Source: CAZRAL01 sp964598005 (GTDB lineage: Bacteria; Pseudomonadota; Gammaproteobacteria; Burkholderiales; Usitatibacteraceae). From it: a DNA stretch of 64,000 bases. The notes under the pieces are model-generated. The model did not search any database. It saw only the letters and a list, made by a program, of their open reading frames with translations, and was not told where the DNA came from. Shown here piece after piece: positions 24,788 to 34,257 of this stretch. The number at the start of each line of letters is the position of its first letter. The first letter of the stretch is position 1. The stretch spans positions 1 to 64,000 of the forward strand of contig CAZRAL010000008.1 in NCBI GenBank assembly GCA_964598005.1, in the 5' to 3' direction. The position numbers and the translations under genes were made by a program.

Positions 24788-25750
24788 TTATTTTTGAGGC
24801 GCGGCATTGAGGGCCGCGATACGTGCGGCGGCATAGTGCGCCTCGGTATTCCTGATTTGCAGGGGCGTGGAAGCAGGCAGGCCTGCGCGCAAGCCCTGCT
24901 CGATGGCAGGGTGAAGTTCCACCACCCGCCCCGCCAGAGCCACCGGCCGCGGGCCGAAACGGAAAATCAGCGCGCGCGCCAGGCGCGCCAGTTCGTCACC
25001 CGCATTCGTCAAAATACCCCGCGCGACCGGATCGCTATTGGCCGCGACCGCGACAGCCAGCGCCAGCTTGCCGATCTCGCCGCGCGCTTCAGTGAGCGGT
25101 GTGCCGTACACAAATTGGCGCGACCGCGCCCACTCGCTGCCGCCGATGCGCTTGAATACTTCCACCGCCAGCGGCGAATCGCGCCAGCAGCCGGGCCGCT
25201 CATCTTCGGCACGCCAAATATGGCGCAGCGCTTCGCGAGCGATCCAGAAGCCGCCACCGGCATCGTCGAGAATTACCCCGCGGCCACCGGCGCGATGCAT
25301 TTCGCCGCTGTGGTCGATAAACGCAGCGATTGAACCGGTGCCGGCATAAACCACGTAGCCCTCACCCGGTGCGAACAGATCGTGATAAGCGATATCGATA
25401 TCGCTGCCCAAATCAATGTGCTCGGGCGCCAAGCCCATGCCGAGTGCCCCGGCCATCAATTGGCGTAGGTCCTCACCGCCTTCGCTGAAGCCGGTCATGC
25501 CTGCATACACGCGCAACGACTGGCCCTGCGGAACAAAATTATTTGCCGATTGCGCTAATGCGGAAAGCGTGTCGGCAAGATATTGCCGGCCCGCGGCCGT
25601 GCTCATTTGCAGCGCGCTCATGCCGCCCACCTGACCGGCGGCCACAATTTCGCCCGAGGCACGCGCCAGCGCCCAGCGTGTTTTGGTTCCGCCCGCATCG
25701 AGGCCCAGGCCCAGACTGTTTGAGAGTGCAGGAGAAGAAGATATTGTCAT
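24788..25750 (-). CDS. BadF/BadG-type sugar kinase, probably GlcNAc or MurNAc kinase
   Basis: 320 residues of the BadF/BadG/BcrA ATPase fold: phosphate-binding GLGLDAGGTKTRWALA, YVVYAGTGSIAAF and a Gly-rich VILDDAGGGFWIAREAL. Family members phosphorylate N-acetylglucosamine (NAGK) or both amino sugars (MurK). Given MurQ, NagA and a deaminase-type protein in the same block, it likely makes the 6-phosphates they use. Which sugar is preferred cannot be read from sequence. It overlaps the hydrolase gene by 4 nt. Confidence 0.88.
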   Translation of the reverse strand: MTISSSPALSNSLGLGLDAGGTKTRWALARASGEIVAAGQVGGMSALQMSTAAGRQYLADTLSALAQSANNFVPQGQSLRVYAGMTGFSEGGEDLRQLMAGALGMGLAPEHIDLGSDIDIAYHDLFAPGEGYVVYAGTGSIAAFIDHSGEMHRAGGRGVILDDAGGGFWIAREALRHIWRAEDERPGCWRDSPLAVEVFKRIGGSEWARSRQFVYGTPLTEARGEIGKLALAVAVAANSDPVARGILTNAGDELARLARALIFRFGPRPVALAGRVVELHPAIEQGLRAGLPASTPLQIRNTEAHYAAARIAALNAAPQK

Positions 25751-27387
25751 GGCGTTTGCAAAGCCTTTTTGGGGTTGCCATGAATATGAATAGGCACGCG
25801 TACCCGCTTGCTTTCATTGCCCCAGCGGTCGACAGCGGAAATGACCAGTGCATTGGCAGCATCGTTGGCTACAAATTCATTCAAATTATTCAAAGGCGCC
25901 CTTGCCAGAAAGAATTGCCAGGTGGTGCCGTAACGAACCCATATCGCATAGTGCCACACCGATTTGTCGAAATTCAGCAGCGTACTTTTCACACGAGAAT
26001 GCAGGGTGGTGATTACCGGAATAACCTGCGGGGCATCGGGCGCAATGTTATTCAGCCACGGTGTGGCCGGCACCAATGCAGGCGTGGCATAAGGTCCGGC
26101 CTTGAGTTGCGTACCGATGCCCTGCCGGTCTTCCATCAGCGCCGCCATGCTGAAATGAAGATGGCCGCGCGCGGTTTCCTGCGGCGCACTGCGGGTCAAC
26201 GCAATCTGATTCACAATCTCTTCGGGCTTCCACGATTTCGCCGAGCCGTCGATGCGGCTGGTGTACAAGCCAGGCCACATATGGCGCCTCGGTGTGTTTT
26301 CACGATTCCAGTACTCCAGTAAGACCGGAAACGCCTGTGCGGGTGGATCGATCGGCCAATAGAGTTGCGGGGCCAGATAATCCAGCCAGCCTTTGTTCAA
26401 CCACAACTCCACATCCGCATACAGCTTGTCGTATTGGCTAAAGCCATTGATGCCAGGCGGACGGCGATCCGGGCGGCCCAAACCGAACGGGCTGATGCCG
26501 AATTTCACAAAAGGTTTTTCGCGGCGAATGCCGTGGTAAATGCGCTCGATCAAATTGTTGACATTTTGTCGCCGCCAATCGGCGCGTGACAGTGTGCCGC
26601 CGGCCAGCAGGTACTTGCCCCACGAAGACTCGTCGGGAAAATCCAGTTCGGGCGGCTCTGCTACAGCCGTTGTTGCAAGCGCAGGTGTTGACGGCGAAGG
26701 CGTAAGTGGAATCGGATACGGGTAAAAATAATCGTCGATATGTACCCCATCGATATCGTAACGGCGCACCACATCGAGTATCACATCGAGCGTGCGCTGT
26801 GCGGCGGCCGGCTCGCCCGGATCCATCCACAACGAGGTGCCGTAGGATTTGACCAGGCCCGGCTGGCTCGCCGCGATATGCGTCGCTGAAACGGGCGACA
26901 GCGCCGAGCTGTGTCGTGCGCGATAGGGGTTAAACCAGGCGTGCAGCTCGATGCCATTGCGGTGCGCCTCATCGATCCACATTTGTAAGGGATCGTAAAA
27001 CGGCAGCGGAGCCTTGCCCTGCATGCCGGTCAAAAATTCCGACCACGGCTCCAGTGCCGAGGGATAAAGCGCATCGGCGCTAGGCCGCACTTGCAGCACC
27101 AGCGCATTCAGATTCAACTCTTTCGCGCGCGCGACGATCTTCACAATCTCTGCCTGCTGTTGCTCGACTGGTAATCCGGGGCGGCTGGGCCAGTCGATGT
27201 TGGAGACGGTCGCCACCCATGCGGCACGAAATTCGCGCGGAGCGGGCGGTGGATCGTCCTGACTGGCATCGGTCGTTTGCGGCAATGCCGATACATCGCC
27301 TGGCGGTTTTGGGTGGGTGCAACTACCCAGTATTAAAACGAAAAAAACAAAAATGCAGAACGCCATTTGACGCGGCTTTCCGGGCAT
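25747..27387 (-). CDS. Glycosyl hydrolase of the GHL10 / DigH type, lipoprotein
   Basis: About 546 residues. A lipoprotein signal (CIFVFFVLILGSC) precedes a GHL10 TIM barrel: EFRAAWVATVSNIDWPSRPG, NALVLQVRPSADALYPS, the acidic active-site region DIDGVHIDDYFYPYP and KFGISPFGLGRP. A C-terminal fibronectin-like or beta domain follows from about residue 430. E. coli DigH cuts peptide-free glycan strands, which fits the neighbours. The start is uncertain: ATG 27387 and ATG 27366 lie in and at the foot of a 22-bp perfect hairpin, and GTG 27450 lies before it. Confidence 0.88.
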   Translation of the reverse strand: MPGKPRQMAFCIFVFFVLILGSCTHPKPPGDVSALPQTTDASQDDPPPAPREFRAAWVATVSNIDWPSRPGLPVEQQQAEIVKIVARAKELNLNALVLQVRPSADALYPSALEPWSEFLTGMQGKAPLPFYDPLQMWIDEAHRNGIELHAWFNPYRARHSSALSPVSATHIAASQPGLVKSYGTSLWMDPGEPAAAQRTLDVILDVVRRYDIDGVHIDDYFYPYPIPLTPSPSTPALATTAVAEPPELDFPDESSWGKYLLAGGTLSRADWRRQNVNNLIERIYHGIRREKPFVKFGISPFGLGRPDRRPPGINGFSQYDKLYADVELWLNKGWLDYLAPQLYWPIDPPAQAFPVLLEYWNRENTPRRHMWPGLYTSRIDGSAKSWKPEEIVNQIALTRSAPQETARGHLHFSMAALMEDRQGIGTQLKAGPYATPALVPATPWLNNIAPDAPQVIPVITTLHSRVKSTLLNFDKSVWHYAIWVRYGTTWQFFLARAPLNNLNEFVANDAANALVISAVDRWGNESKRVRVPIHIHGNPKKALQTP

Positions 27388-27412
27388 TTTTGCCCGGAAA
27401 GCCGCGTCAAAT
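27365..27412 (-). promoter_or_regulatory. Perfect 22-bp hairpin overlapping the hydrolase translation start
   Basis: Arms 27365-27386 and 27391-27412 are exact complements (core GACGCGGCTTTCCGGGCA) with a 4-base loop. One candidate ATG starts in the loop and another at the base of the stem. No T-run follows on either strand, so it does not look like an ordinary terminator. Confidence 0.8.
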
Positions 27413-27516
27413 AAGGAGTTTGAAAATAAACGGATGTGAATCTTGAGCACCTAAAAGGTTACTGTGTGCTTTACGCTCGGTCTTTTTACAGGTTTGCGTT
27501 GACGCGTTATTTTACG

Positions 27517-28143
27517 TTATTTAGTTTCATCTTTCGGGGGGAAAAACGAACTGTTACGGTTATATCTGTAAATGCCATAAATCGTCCCAGTTTTTTTCAG
27601 CTCCTTTAATTCAGGGATTGAAAAGGACAAGGTTTCATCCTTAATCAGAAAGTCAATGCGCCCGTTATGCACGTGATGCACTTTTATCAAACCATATCGA
27701 CTAAGAAGTCGAGAATCTTTCAGTAAGGTTACTTGGTCAATGATATATATATCGTTCAATTTTGGGGAATTAATAAAAACTTTTTGATTTGTTTGCTGAT
27801 AAGAAACCAAATCCGTGATGTAAAAAATAATACCGATAACCAAAAATGCCAAACCAGTACGGTTCCAGAAAGGGATCGGATTTCTACCTACTATAGATTC
27901 TGCCTTCGCAGCATCAAGCAGGATACTGTGGTGGCAAACTTCACAGACAAGCATGTACTGCCTTTCAGTGACCCACCGGAATATGTGCTCAAGAGAGCTG
28001 AACTTGTATCGCAAAAAAAGCTTGAAAGGGCGCGTCATTTCGCAAGCGGTGCAAAATTTTTTTTCAATGATCTTCAGATCTTCGGTTTTTTCGCCGGAGC
28101 CCCACGAGATGAGCATTCCAATTTTCCTTTGTGCATGAAACAA
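27517..28143 (-). CDS. Membrane protein with N-terminal zinc ribbon, unknown function
   Basis: 208 residues; MLISWGSGEK at residue 10 is an alternative start. Two CxxC pairs (KKFCTACEM about residue 32 and VCEVCHHS about residue 69) form a probable zinc ribbon facing the cytoplasm. One strong membrane helix follows (TGLAFLVIGIIFYITDLV), then a 100-residue domain with VFINSPKLNDIYIIDQVTLL. I do not recognise the family. It lies inside the peptidoglycan-recycling block in the same orientation and is more AT-rich than its neighbours. Confidence 0.75.
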   Translation of the reverse strand: MFHAQRKIGMLISWGSGEKTEDLKIIEKKFCTACEMTRPFKLFLRYKFSSLEHIFRWVTERQYMLVCEVCHHSILLDAAKAESIVGRNPIPFWNRTGLAFLVIGIIFYITDLVSYQQTNQKVFINSPKLNDIYIIDQVTLLKDSRLLSRYGLIKVHHVHNGRIDFLIKDETLSFSIPELKELKKTGTIYGIYRYNRNSSFFPPKDETK

Positions 28144-28246
28144 GCTAACGTTCGACAGATCAATACAAAAACTAACTTTAGTTGATCAATATTGGGCTTT
28201 GTATTTGAACCTACTCAACCCCAACCATATTGATTATTGCCTAAAC

Positions 28247-29407
28247 TCACACCTTCACAAACCACTTCCTTTTCCACATCGCCCACGCCACGGCAAACAT
28301 CAGCGCATTGAAAACCAGCGCATAAAGTAAGGATGCCGTTTGTGGCGAAACAGGCAAGGCCATGAAGGGCGCATACACCTGGTTTTTTAACGACAGTATG
28401 CTGCCAGTTTCCTGCGTCAGCTTGATGGTGCCCAACATTTTGGCGATAAATCCGGAAAGTACAAAAATAAAAAGTGCGTTCATACCGAAAATAGTAAAGG
28501 GCTGAAAGACCCATTGCGCTTTTTTGCGCAACAAAGCCGAACCATTGGCATCGATCAACCAGTAAAAAACCGCGAACAGTAGCAAGGCCCACCCCGTCAT
28601 GAAAATGCAATAGGACGTTGTCCACAAACTTTTGTTGATCGGCATCAGGGTTCCATCGAGCATGATGCCGACGCCCAAACCTATCAGGCCCGCCACCACC
28701 AGCCACAGTGTTTTTTTGGTATTAGAGGATGTTGATAGCAGCCCATGCCCGGCCAATACGCCAAATAGCAGGCTACATAGCGCAGGCAGAGTGCTGACCA
28801 AACCTTCGGGATCCCAGGTCTTCGATTTGGCCCACAGATGCCCGCCCATGAGCAAGCGATCGACATAGGCGCCCACATCGCGCCCCGGCTCCAGCACTCC
28901 GGCCGCAATACGGCCTTGCGTATCAGGCACAGGAACAAACAGCATGAGGCCGGTGTACGTCGCCAATAGTCCCACAATCCACAGACATTGCTGCTTCCAG
29001 CTGAAATACAGGACGATCGGCGCCGCGAGCAGGATACATAAGGCGATGCGCTGCAACACGCCGGGGATGCGCACCGTGGAAAAATTGAAATGCGGAACGA
29101 GGTGCGCCAGAAAACCGATCAAAAAGATCAGCGCAGCGCGTTTGGCCAATTGCATCAGCAACACCGGTTTATTCGCCCCGTTCTCCGTGCGGCGGTTCAA
29201 TGAAAGGCACATCGAGACGCCGCAAATGAAGAGGAAAAATGGAAAAATCCAGTCGGTGAACGTCCAGCCATTCCAGGCCGCGTGCGCCAGCGGCGGATAG
29301 AGATTGCTCCAGTCCCCGGGGTTGTTGACCAGCACCATGCTGGCGATGGTGAAACCGCGGAAAGCATCCAGCGACACCAGGCGCGCATTGTCCGGCAGCG
29401 CATTCAT
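28247..29407 (-). CDS. nagX: NagX-like membrane acyltransferase-fold protein (DUF5009)
   Basis: 386 residues with about ten helices. The N-terminal SLDAFRGFTIASMVLVNNPG and WNGWTFTDWIFPFFLFICG are the hallmarks of the heparan-alpha-glucosaminide N-acetyltransferase (HGSNAT/YeiB) fold. Bacterial NagX is coded in N-acetylglucosamine utilisation loci and is proposed to handle amino-sugar uptake or acetylation. It starts 1 nt after the ampG stop on the same strand, so co-translation is likely. Confidence 0.88.
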   Translation of the reverse strand: MNALPDNARLVSLDAFRGFTIASMVLVNNPGDWSNLYPPLAHAAWNGWTFTDWIFPFFLFICGVSMCLSLNRRTENGANKPVLLMQLAKRAALIFLIGFLAHLVPHFNFSTVRIPGVLQRIALCILLAAPIVLYFSWKQQCLWIVGLLATYTGLMLFVPVPDTQGRIAAGVLEPGRDVGAYVDRLLMGGHLWAKSKTWDPEGLVSTLPALCSLLFGVLAGHGLLSTSSNTKKTLWLVVAGLIGLGVGIMLDGTLMPINKSLWTTSYCIFMTGWALLLFAVFYWLIDANGSALLRKKAQWVFQPFTIFGMNALFIFVLSGFIAKMLGTIKLTQETGSILSLKNQVYAPFMALPVSPQTASLLYALVFNALMFAVAWAMWKRKWFVKV

Positions 29408-29408
29408 T

Positions 29409-30722
29409 TCAGGTCTCGGTCTTTTTACCGAATGCGGGATCGATTTTTAAAAATGCTGTCACGATCAGCGAGGGAATGGTGGCGATACACACCCAGATAA
29501 AAAAGTTCTGATAGCCCAATTGCTCCTGTATCCAGCCGCTGGCCATGCCGGGCAACATCATGCCCAACGCCATGAAACCGGTGCAGATCGCATAGTGCGC
29601 CGTTTTGTGCGGGCCATCGGCCACCATGATCATGAACAGCAAATACGCCGCAAAACCAAAACCGTAACCAAATTGCTCGATGGCAATGGCGCTGGCGATC
29701 AGATAAACATCGCTGGGCATGGCGAACGAGAGGTAGACAAAAGCCAGATTGGGCAGATGAACGGAGAGCAACATGATCCAGATCCAACGTTTTAATCCAT
29801 GGCGTGAAATGGCGTAACCGCCGAGCAAGCCGCCCAGCGTAAGCGCGATCACGCCGATAGTGCCATATACCAACCCTACCTCTGCCGTGGTCAAGCCCAG
29901 TCCTCCACGTTGATGTGGATCCAGCAAAAAAGGCGAGACCAATTTCAGCGCCTGCGCCTCTCCAAGGCGAAACAACAATAAAAAAGCGAGCACGATACCG
30001 ATATCCGCACGTTTAAAGAACGATGTAAAAGTCGAAAAAAATTCGGCCACGACATGGTTGCCATTCACCGTGGCACGGTCGCTTTCTGGAACAGGCAAAA
30101 TGAATTGGTGGTAGACATACAGGGTGACAAACAAACTGGCGAGAATAAAAAAAATAATCGACCAGGCCAGGGCCACATCGCCGCTATGCTCACCCAGCTT
30201 GCCTGCTACCCATACCAGCCCGCCCTGACCGGCAATCATGGCGACGCGATAAAAGGTGCTGCGCACTCCGACAAACGCTGCCTGTTCATGCTGCTTCAGC
30301 GCCAGCATGTAGAAGCCATCCGCCGCAATATCGTGGGTGGCCGAACTGAATGCCATCAGCCAGAAAATGGCCAGCGTGATCTGGAAAAAATACGGCAGCT
30401 GAATGGTCAGCGCGACCAGCGCCAGCGACGCGCCAATCAGCAATTGCAAGATAACGATCCAATAGCGTTTGGTGCGAAACATGTCGACCAGTGGCGACCA
30501 CAGCGGTTTAATTACCCACGGCAAATAAAGCCAGCTGGTGTAAAGCGCGATGTCGGTATTCGACAAGCCCAGATTTTTGTACATGATGACCGAGAGGGTC
30601 ATCACCACCACATATGGGATGCCCTGGCCGAAGTAGAGCGTGGGGATCCACCGCCAAGGGGTTTGGGGTGGTGTTGATTCGGGTGTTTCCGCTGGTATTG
30701 GCGTTGTTATTGTTTTATTCAT
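29409..30722 (-). CDS. ampG: Muropeptide permease AmpG (MFS)
   Basis: 437 residues, twelve helices. TPWRWIPTLYFGQGIPYVVV and SWLYLPWVIKPLWSPLVD are typical AmpG motifs, the latter being the substrate-specific helix 2 loop. AmpG imports GlcNAc-anhydroMurNAc and its peptides for recycling. It lies 166 nt downstream of murQ; that gap shows no structure. Confidence 0.93.
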   Translation of the reverse strand: MNKTITTPIPAETPESTPPQTPWRWIPTLYFGQGIPYVVVMTLSVIMYKNLGLSNTDIALYTSWLYLPWVIKPLWSPLVDMFRTKRYWIVILQLLIGASLALVALTIQLPYFFQITLAIFWLMAFSSATHDIAADGFYMLALKQHEQAAFVGVRSTFYRVAMIAGQGGLVWVAGKLGEHSGDVALAWSIIFFILASLFVTLYVYHQFILPVPESDRATVNGNHVVAEFFSTFTSFFKRADIGIVLAFLLLFRLGEAQALKLVSPFLLDPHQRGGLGLTTAEVGLVYGTIGVIALTLGGLLGGYAISRHGLKRWIWIMLLSVHLPNLAFVYLSFAMPSDVYLIASAIAIEQFGYGFGFAAYLLFMIMVADGPHKTAHYAICTGFMALGMMLPGMASGWIQEQLGYQNFFIWVCIATIPSLIVTAFLKIDPAFGKKTET

Positions 30723-30888
30723 GATCGTATCCTGAGCGATGAGAAATGGGCGCTAAGATTTATAACGCGTGGCCAACAAAATCGCTGGATTCCTGCTTGC
30801 GCGGCAATGATGGTGGCGGTTTTTCCGTTGATAAGTTTTCCCCTCAGTAGTGCACAATATCAATCAGTAATTTTTTTAATGAAAATGG

Positions 30889-31782
30889 TTAAGCCAATGC
30901 CAGCCGCACACTGCCATCCGTTTCGGCGAGCCGCGCGCGCGCATCGGCTGGCGACATGTTTTTCATGATGGCCACGATGGCTGTTTTGACATGAAAATCG
31001 CAGGCTTCCAAAGTGACTTGCGCGTGATCTTCGTCGGTCCCTGTTGCCAGCATGGTTAAACGAATCGCGCGGCGGATCAGTTTGGCGTTGGTCGGCTTCA
31101 TATCGACCATCAAGTTGCCATAGACCTTGTTCAATTGCACCATGATCGCGCTGGAGAAAGTATTGAGCGCAATCTTTTGCGCCGTGCCGGCTTTAAGGCG
31201 TGTACTGCCCGAAATCAATTCTGCGCCGGTGTCGAGTGTGATGCCGATATCGGCTTCTTTGGTCACGGACGCATCAGGATTGTTGGCCATGCCAATCGTC
31301 AGTGCGCCGCTGGCGCGCGCAGCGTGCAAGGCGCCCAGCACGTAGGGTGTGGCGCCAGAAGCAGCGAGTAGAATCACCACGTCCTGCACGCCAACGGCGG
31401 CAATGCGTATGTCCGCTGCGCCTTGTTCAAAGTTGTCTTCCGCCCCCTCGATAGCCTCATGGGTCGCTTGCTGTCCCCCGGCCAACAGTGCGATTGCGCG
31501 TTCGCGCGGCCAGGAAAAGGTGGGATAGAGCTCGACGCTATCGAGCAGGCCCAAGCGCCCCGAAGTGCCCGCTCCCACGTAGATGAGTCGCCCGCCATTT
31601 ATTCCTGGCCTGTCTTCAAGGCGCAGTACAGCCGCAGAGACCGCAGCGGCAATTTGCGTATTGGCTGCCTGCACGGCGCGCACCGCATCGAGTTGATCCT
31701 CTGTGAAGGCAGCGACCAGATCGTTGATGGCGTATTCGTCAAGCTGGGTATGCTTCAGGCTGGGCGTTTCGGTTTTTAGCAT
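30889..31782 (-). CDS. murQ: N-acetylmuramic acid 6-phosphate etherase MurQ
   Basis: MurQ, 297 residues, cleaves the lactyl ether of MurNAc-6-phosphate to give GlcNAc-6-phosphate and D-lactate. The SIS domain contains LIYVGAGTSGRLGLLDSVEL, with the catalytic Glu in DSVELYPTFSW, and LLAASGATPYVLGAL; the C-terminal helical region ends LAETDGSVRLAL. It lies 9 nt after the SIS deaminase-type gene. Confidence 0.96.
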   Translation of the reverse strand: MLKTETPSLKHTQLDEYAINDLVAAFTEDQLDAVRAVQAANTQIAAAVSAAVLRLEDRPGINGGRLIYVGAGTSGRLGLLDSVELYPTFSWPRERAIALLAGGQQATHEAIEGAEDNFEQGAADIRIAAVGVQDVVILLAASGATPYVLGALHAARASGALTIGMANNPDASVTKEADIGITLDTGAELISGSTRLKAGTAQKIALNTFSSAIMVQLNKVYGNLMVDMKPTNAKLIRRAIRLTMLATGTDEDHAQVTLEACDFHVKTAIVAIMKNMSPADARARLAETDGSVRLALA

Positions 31783-31791
31783 TTTTCGATG

Positions 31792-32826
31792 TTATTGGGT
31801 TCGGGTGATTTTTGCCAGATGGCGGGGATGATCGGGGTCAAAGCCGCGTGCACGCGACAGCGCTTCAACCATGGGATAAAAACTCTGGATAGCAGAAAGC
31901 GAGTCAAGATCAACGGAAGCCGTTTCGATCAAGGGCAAATTTCCGCCCGGGGTGCTGGTGGATGCAGCCAGCAGCACCTGCGCACCGCGCGCGCGCATTT
32001 CTTCGGCCAGTTTAAGCAACCCCGCTTGCGCCGGGCCACGCGGGGCAAAAATCAGCAAGGGGTAGCCTTCATCGATCAGCGCCATCGGGCCGTGTTTGAT
32101 TTCGGCTCCGGAAAAGGCTTCCGCCTGAATGGCGCAGGTTTCCTTAAATTTGAGCGCCGCTTCCATGGCCATCGCCAGCCCCAGGCCACGACCAATAACA
32201 AACAAGCGGTCGGCTTTTTTTAGTACCGGTATGGCGCCAGACCAATCCGCTTCGACCGCGCGGGCCAAAACTTCAGGCAGCCCGTCCAGCGCGGCTTGCA
32301 GGCCATTATCGCCCTGCCAGGCCGCTACGACGCGGGCCCCGGCAACCAGTTGTGCGATAAAACTTTTGGTCGCGGCGACACTGGTTTCAGTCCCGGCATA
32401 AAGTGGGAATACCCATTGGGCGGCTTGCGCCAAAGGTGAATGGGGATCGTTCACGAATGCCACGGTTTCAGCGCCACCCTCGGTGAAGTAACGCATCGGC
32501 GCCACCAGATCAGGACTTTGCCCCGATTGGGAAAACGCCATCGAAAGCAGTCCCTGGCACTGCAGCTGCGTTTGATACAAGGTAATGAGCGACATCGGCA
32601 GCGAAGTCACCAGGCGGCCCAGGCGCGCCATGATGAGATAGGCCATGAAGTGCGCGGCGTAGTCGGAACTGCCGCGCGCCACGGTGAGCATCGAGGTCGG
32701 TGGATGGGTGCGCAGCGCCATGCCAAAATCGCGGTATTCGCGTTTGTTTTCCGCAAGCTGGCGGGCGACCGCAGCAGGCGCTTCGCGCGCCTCGGTTAGC
32801 ATATGGGTACAGGAAAGGTCGCTCAT
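31792..32826 (-). CDS. SIS-domain protein, glucosamine-6-phosphate deaminase (NagB-II) type
   Basis: 344 residues with two SIS domains: MLTVARGSSDYAAHFMAYLI and AFSQSGQSPDLVAPMRYFTE in the first, VIGRGLGLAMAMEAALKFKE and EAFSGAEIKHGPMALIDEG in the second. This is the isomerase half of GlmS without the glutaminase domain, the form used as NagB-II in nag operons. It would convert GlcN-6-phosphate to fructose-6-phosphate. The start at MSDLSCTHML fits the family; it follows nagA by 31 nt. Confidence 0.92.
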   Translation of the reverse strand: MSDLSCTHMLTEAREAPAAVARQLAENKREYRDFGMALRTHPPTSMLTVARGSSDYAAHFMAYLIMARLGRLVTSLPMSLITLYQTQLQCQGLLSMAFSQSGQSPDLVAPMRYFTEGGAETVAFVNDPHSPLAQAAQWVFPLYAGTETSVAATKSFIAQLVAGARVVAAWQGDNGLQAALDGLPEVLARAVEADWSGAIPVLKKADRLFVIGRGLGLAMAMEAALKFKETCAIQAEAFSGAEIKHGPMALIDEGYPLLIFAPRGPAQAGLLKLAEEMRARGAQVLLAASTSTPGGNLPLIETASVDLDSLSAIQSFYPMVEALSRARGFDPDHPRHLAKITRTQ

Positions 32827-32857
32827 GATTTTTCGTGATTTTTCGTTAAGCGCAACA

Positions 32858-34021
32858 TCATTCGACGTGCCGGCCTTCGATATAGACATCGAGTAATTGC
32901 AAATCGCGATTAAGCACCACCATATCCGCACAAGCGCCCGATTGCAGGCGTCCACGATCAGCCAGCCGCAGATAATCCGCCGCGTGGGTCGAAACACGTT
33001 GCGAGGCTTCGCATAAATCAAGCCCGATGTCATTCACCAGATTGCGCAGCGCCTGATCCATGGTCAGCGTGGAGCCTGCCAGCGTACCATCGGCCAGCCG
33101 TACCCCGCCCATGCATTTGGTGACGGTATGGCGACCCAACTGATATTCGCCATCGGGCATACCCGCGGCCGCCGTTGAATCGGTGACGCAAAACAGGCGG
33201 GGAATGGATCGCAAGGCCACCCGAATGGCGCCGGGGTGGACGTGCACTAGGTCGGGAATGATTTCTGCAAAGTCGGCGTGAGCCAGCGCCGCCCCCACCA
33301 GTCCGGGGCTACGATGATGCAGGCCCGTCATGGCGTTGAAAAGATGCGTGAATCCGCCGGCGCCAGCTGATAACGCCTTCACCCCATCCTCATAGCTGCC
33401 CAGACTGTGGCCAATCTGGATTTTGTATCCGGCTGCCACCAGTGAGGCAATGGCCTGCTGATTACCCGCGACTTCTGGCGCCAGCGTAATCAGGCGGATC
33501 GGCGCAATGGCATTCAAGCGCTTTAATTCTTCCTGATTCAGGGGCCGCGCAAAATCAGGCTGCGCACCCAGTTTGCCCGCGTTGATAAAGGGCCCTTCCA
33601 GATGCACGCCCAGCACGTGGGCAGCGGAGGAGTGGGCTTGCCGCGCTTCTGTGCACAGTGGAGCCAGCGCGGTAAAGGCGGTTTCCAGATCGCCCATCGG
33701 TGCCGTCATCGTGGTCGCCAGCATGGCAGTGGTGCCATGCCGGGCATGCAAAACGGCGACGCGGTGCGCGGCATCGCCGCCTTCCATGATGTCATGACCG
33801 CCGCCGCCGTGGACGTGCAAGTCGATAAACCCGGGCAGAACAATCGGTCGCGCCGCATCGCGCACGGCATTTGTAGCAATAGATTGCCCGCTAATGCGGG
33901 TAATGCGGCCAGCCCGCACGCCCTCACCAGCAAACTCGAGCGTGCCGCTTATGAAGCCTTGTGGCGTTAGTATGTTTCCATCCAGCTGTTTCACGACAGG
34001 TTCATGTTGGGCGCGGCCCAT
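32858..34021 (-). CDS. nagA: N-acetylglucosamine-6-phosphate deacetylase NagA
   Basis: NagA, 387 residues, an amidohydrolase barrel. Metal-site motifs: GFIDLHVHGGGGHDIMEG, HLEGPFINAGKLGAQ, IGHSLGSYEDGV, and the catalytic Asp in FCVTDSTAAAGMPDGEY. It deacetylates GlcNAc-6-phosphate for the next enzyme. First gene of the minus-strand recycling operon; a family 5 repeat lies 52 nt upstream in the divergent promoter region. Confidence 0.95.
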   Translation of the reverse strand: MGRAQHEPVVKQLDGNILTPQGFISGTLEFAGEGVRAGRITRISGQSIATNAVRDAARPIVLPGFIDLHVHGGGGHDIMEGGDAAHRVAVLHARHGTTAMLATTMTAPMGDLETAFTALAPLCTEARQAHSSAAHVLGVHLEGPFINAGKLGAQPDFARPLNQEELKRLNAIAPIRLITLAPEVAGNQQAIASLVAAGYKIQIGHSLGSYEDGVKALSAGAGGFTHLFNAMTGLHHRSPGLVGAALAHADFAEIIPDLVHVHPGAIRVALRSIPRLFCVTDSTAAAGMPDGEYQLGRHTVTKCMGGVRLADGTLAGSTLTMDQALRNLVNDIGLDLCEASQRVSTHAADYLRLADRGRLQSGACADMVVLNRDLQLLDVYIEGRHVE

Positions 34022-34072
34022 GGTGGATTGGGTCAGAAATTTTTAATAGCGGACACACTGGCTGTGTGCTAC

Positions 34073-34179
34073 TGATTCCATTTCTAAATCGAAAATGACG
34101 CGAAGGCGAGCCGCAGACAGTATAAGTAATACGGCAAGGCGAAGCCGACAAAGTCAGGTTTGATTTAGAAATGGAATCA
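34073..34179 (+). repeat. Terminal-inverted-repeat element, family 5
   Basis: 107 bp with TGATTCCATTTCTAAATC at the left and its exact complement GATTTAGAAATGGAATCA at the right. It has no coding capacity. It lies in the 236-nt divergent region between nagA and the peptide-binding protein gene, where it may influence one or both promoters. A half copy is at 12638. Confidence 0.9.
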
Positions 34180-34257
34180 CATTATGCGATTTTTTCTGGC
34201 GCCTTGCCGGGAGATTGAATAAACTGTGACACAAAATAAAAACATTTGGAGGAGAAA

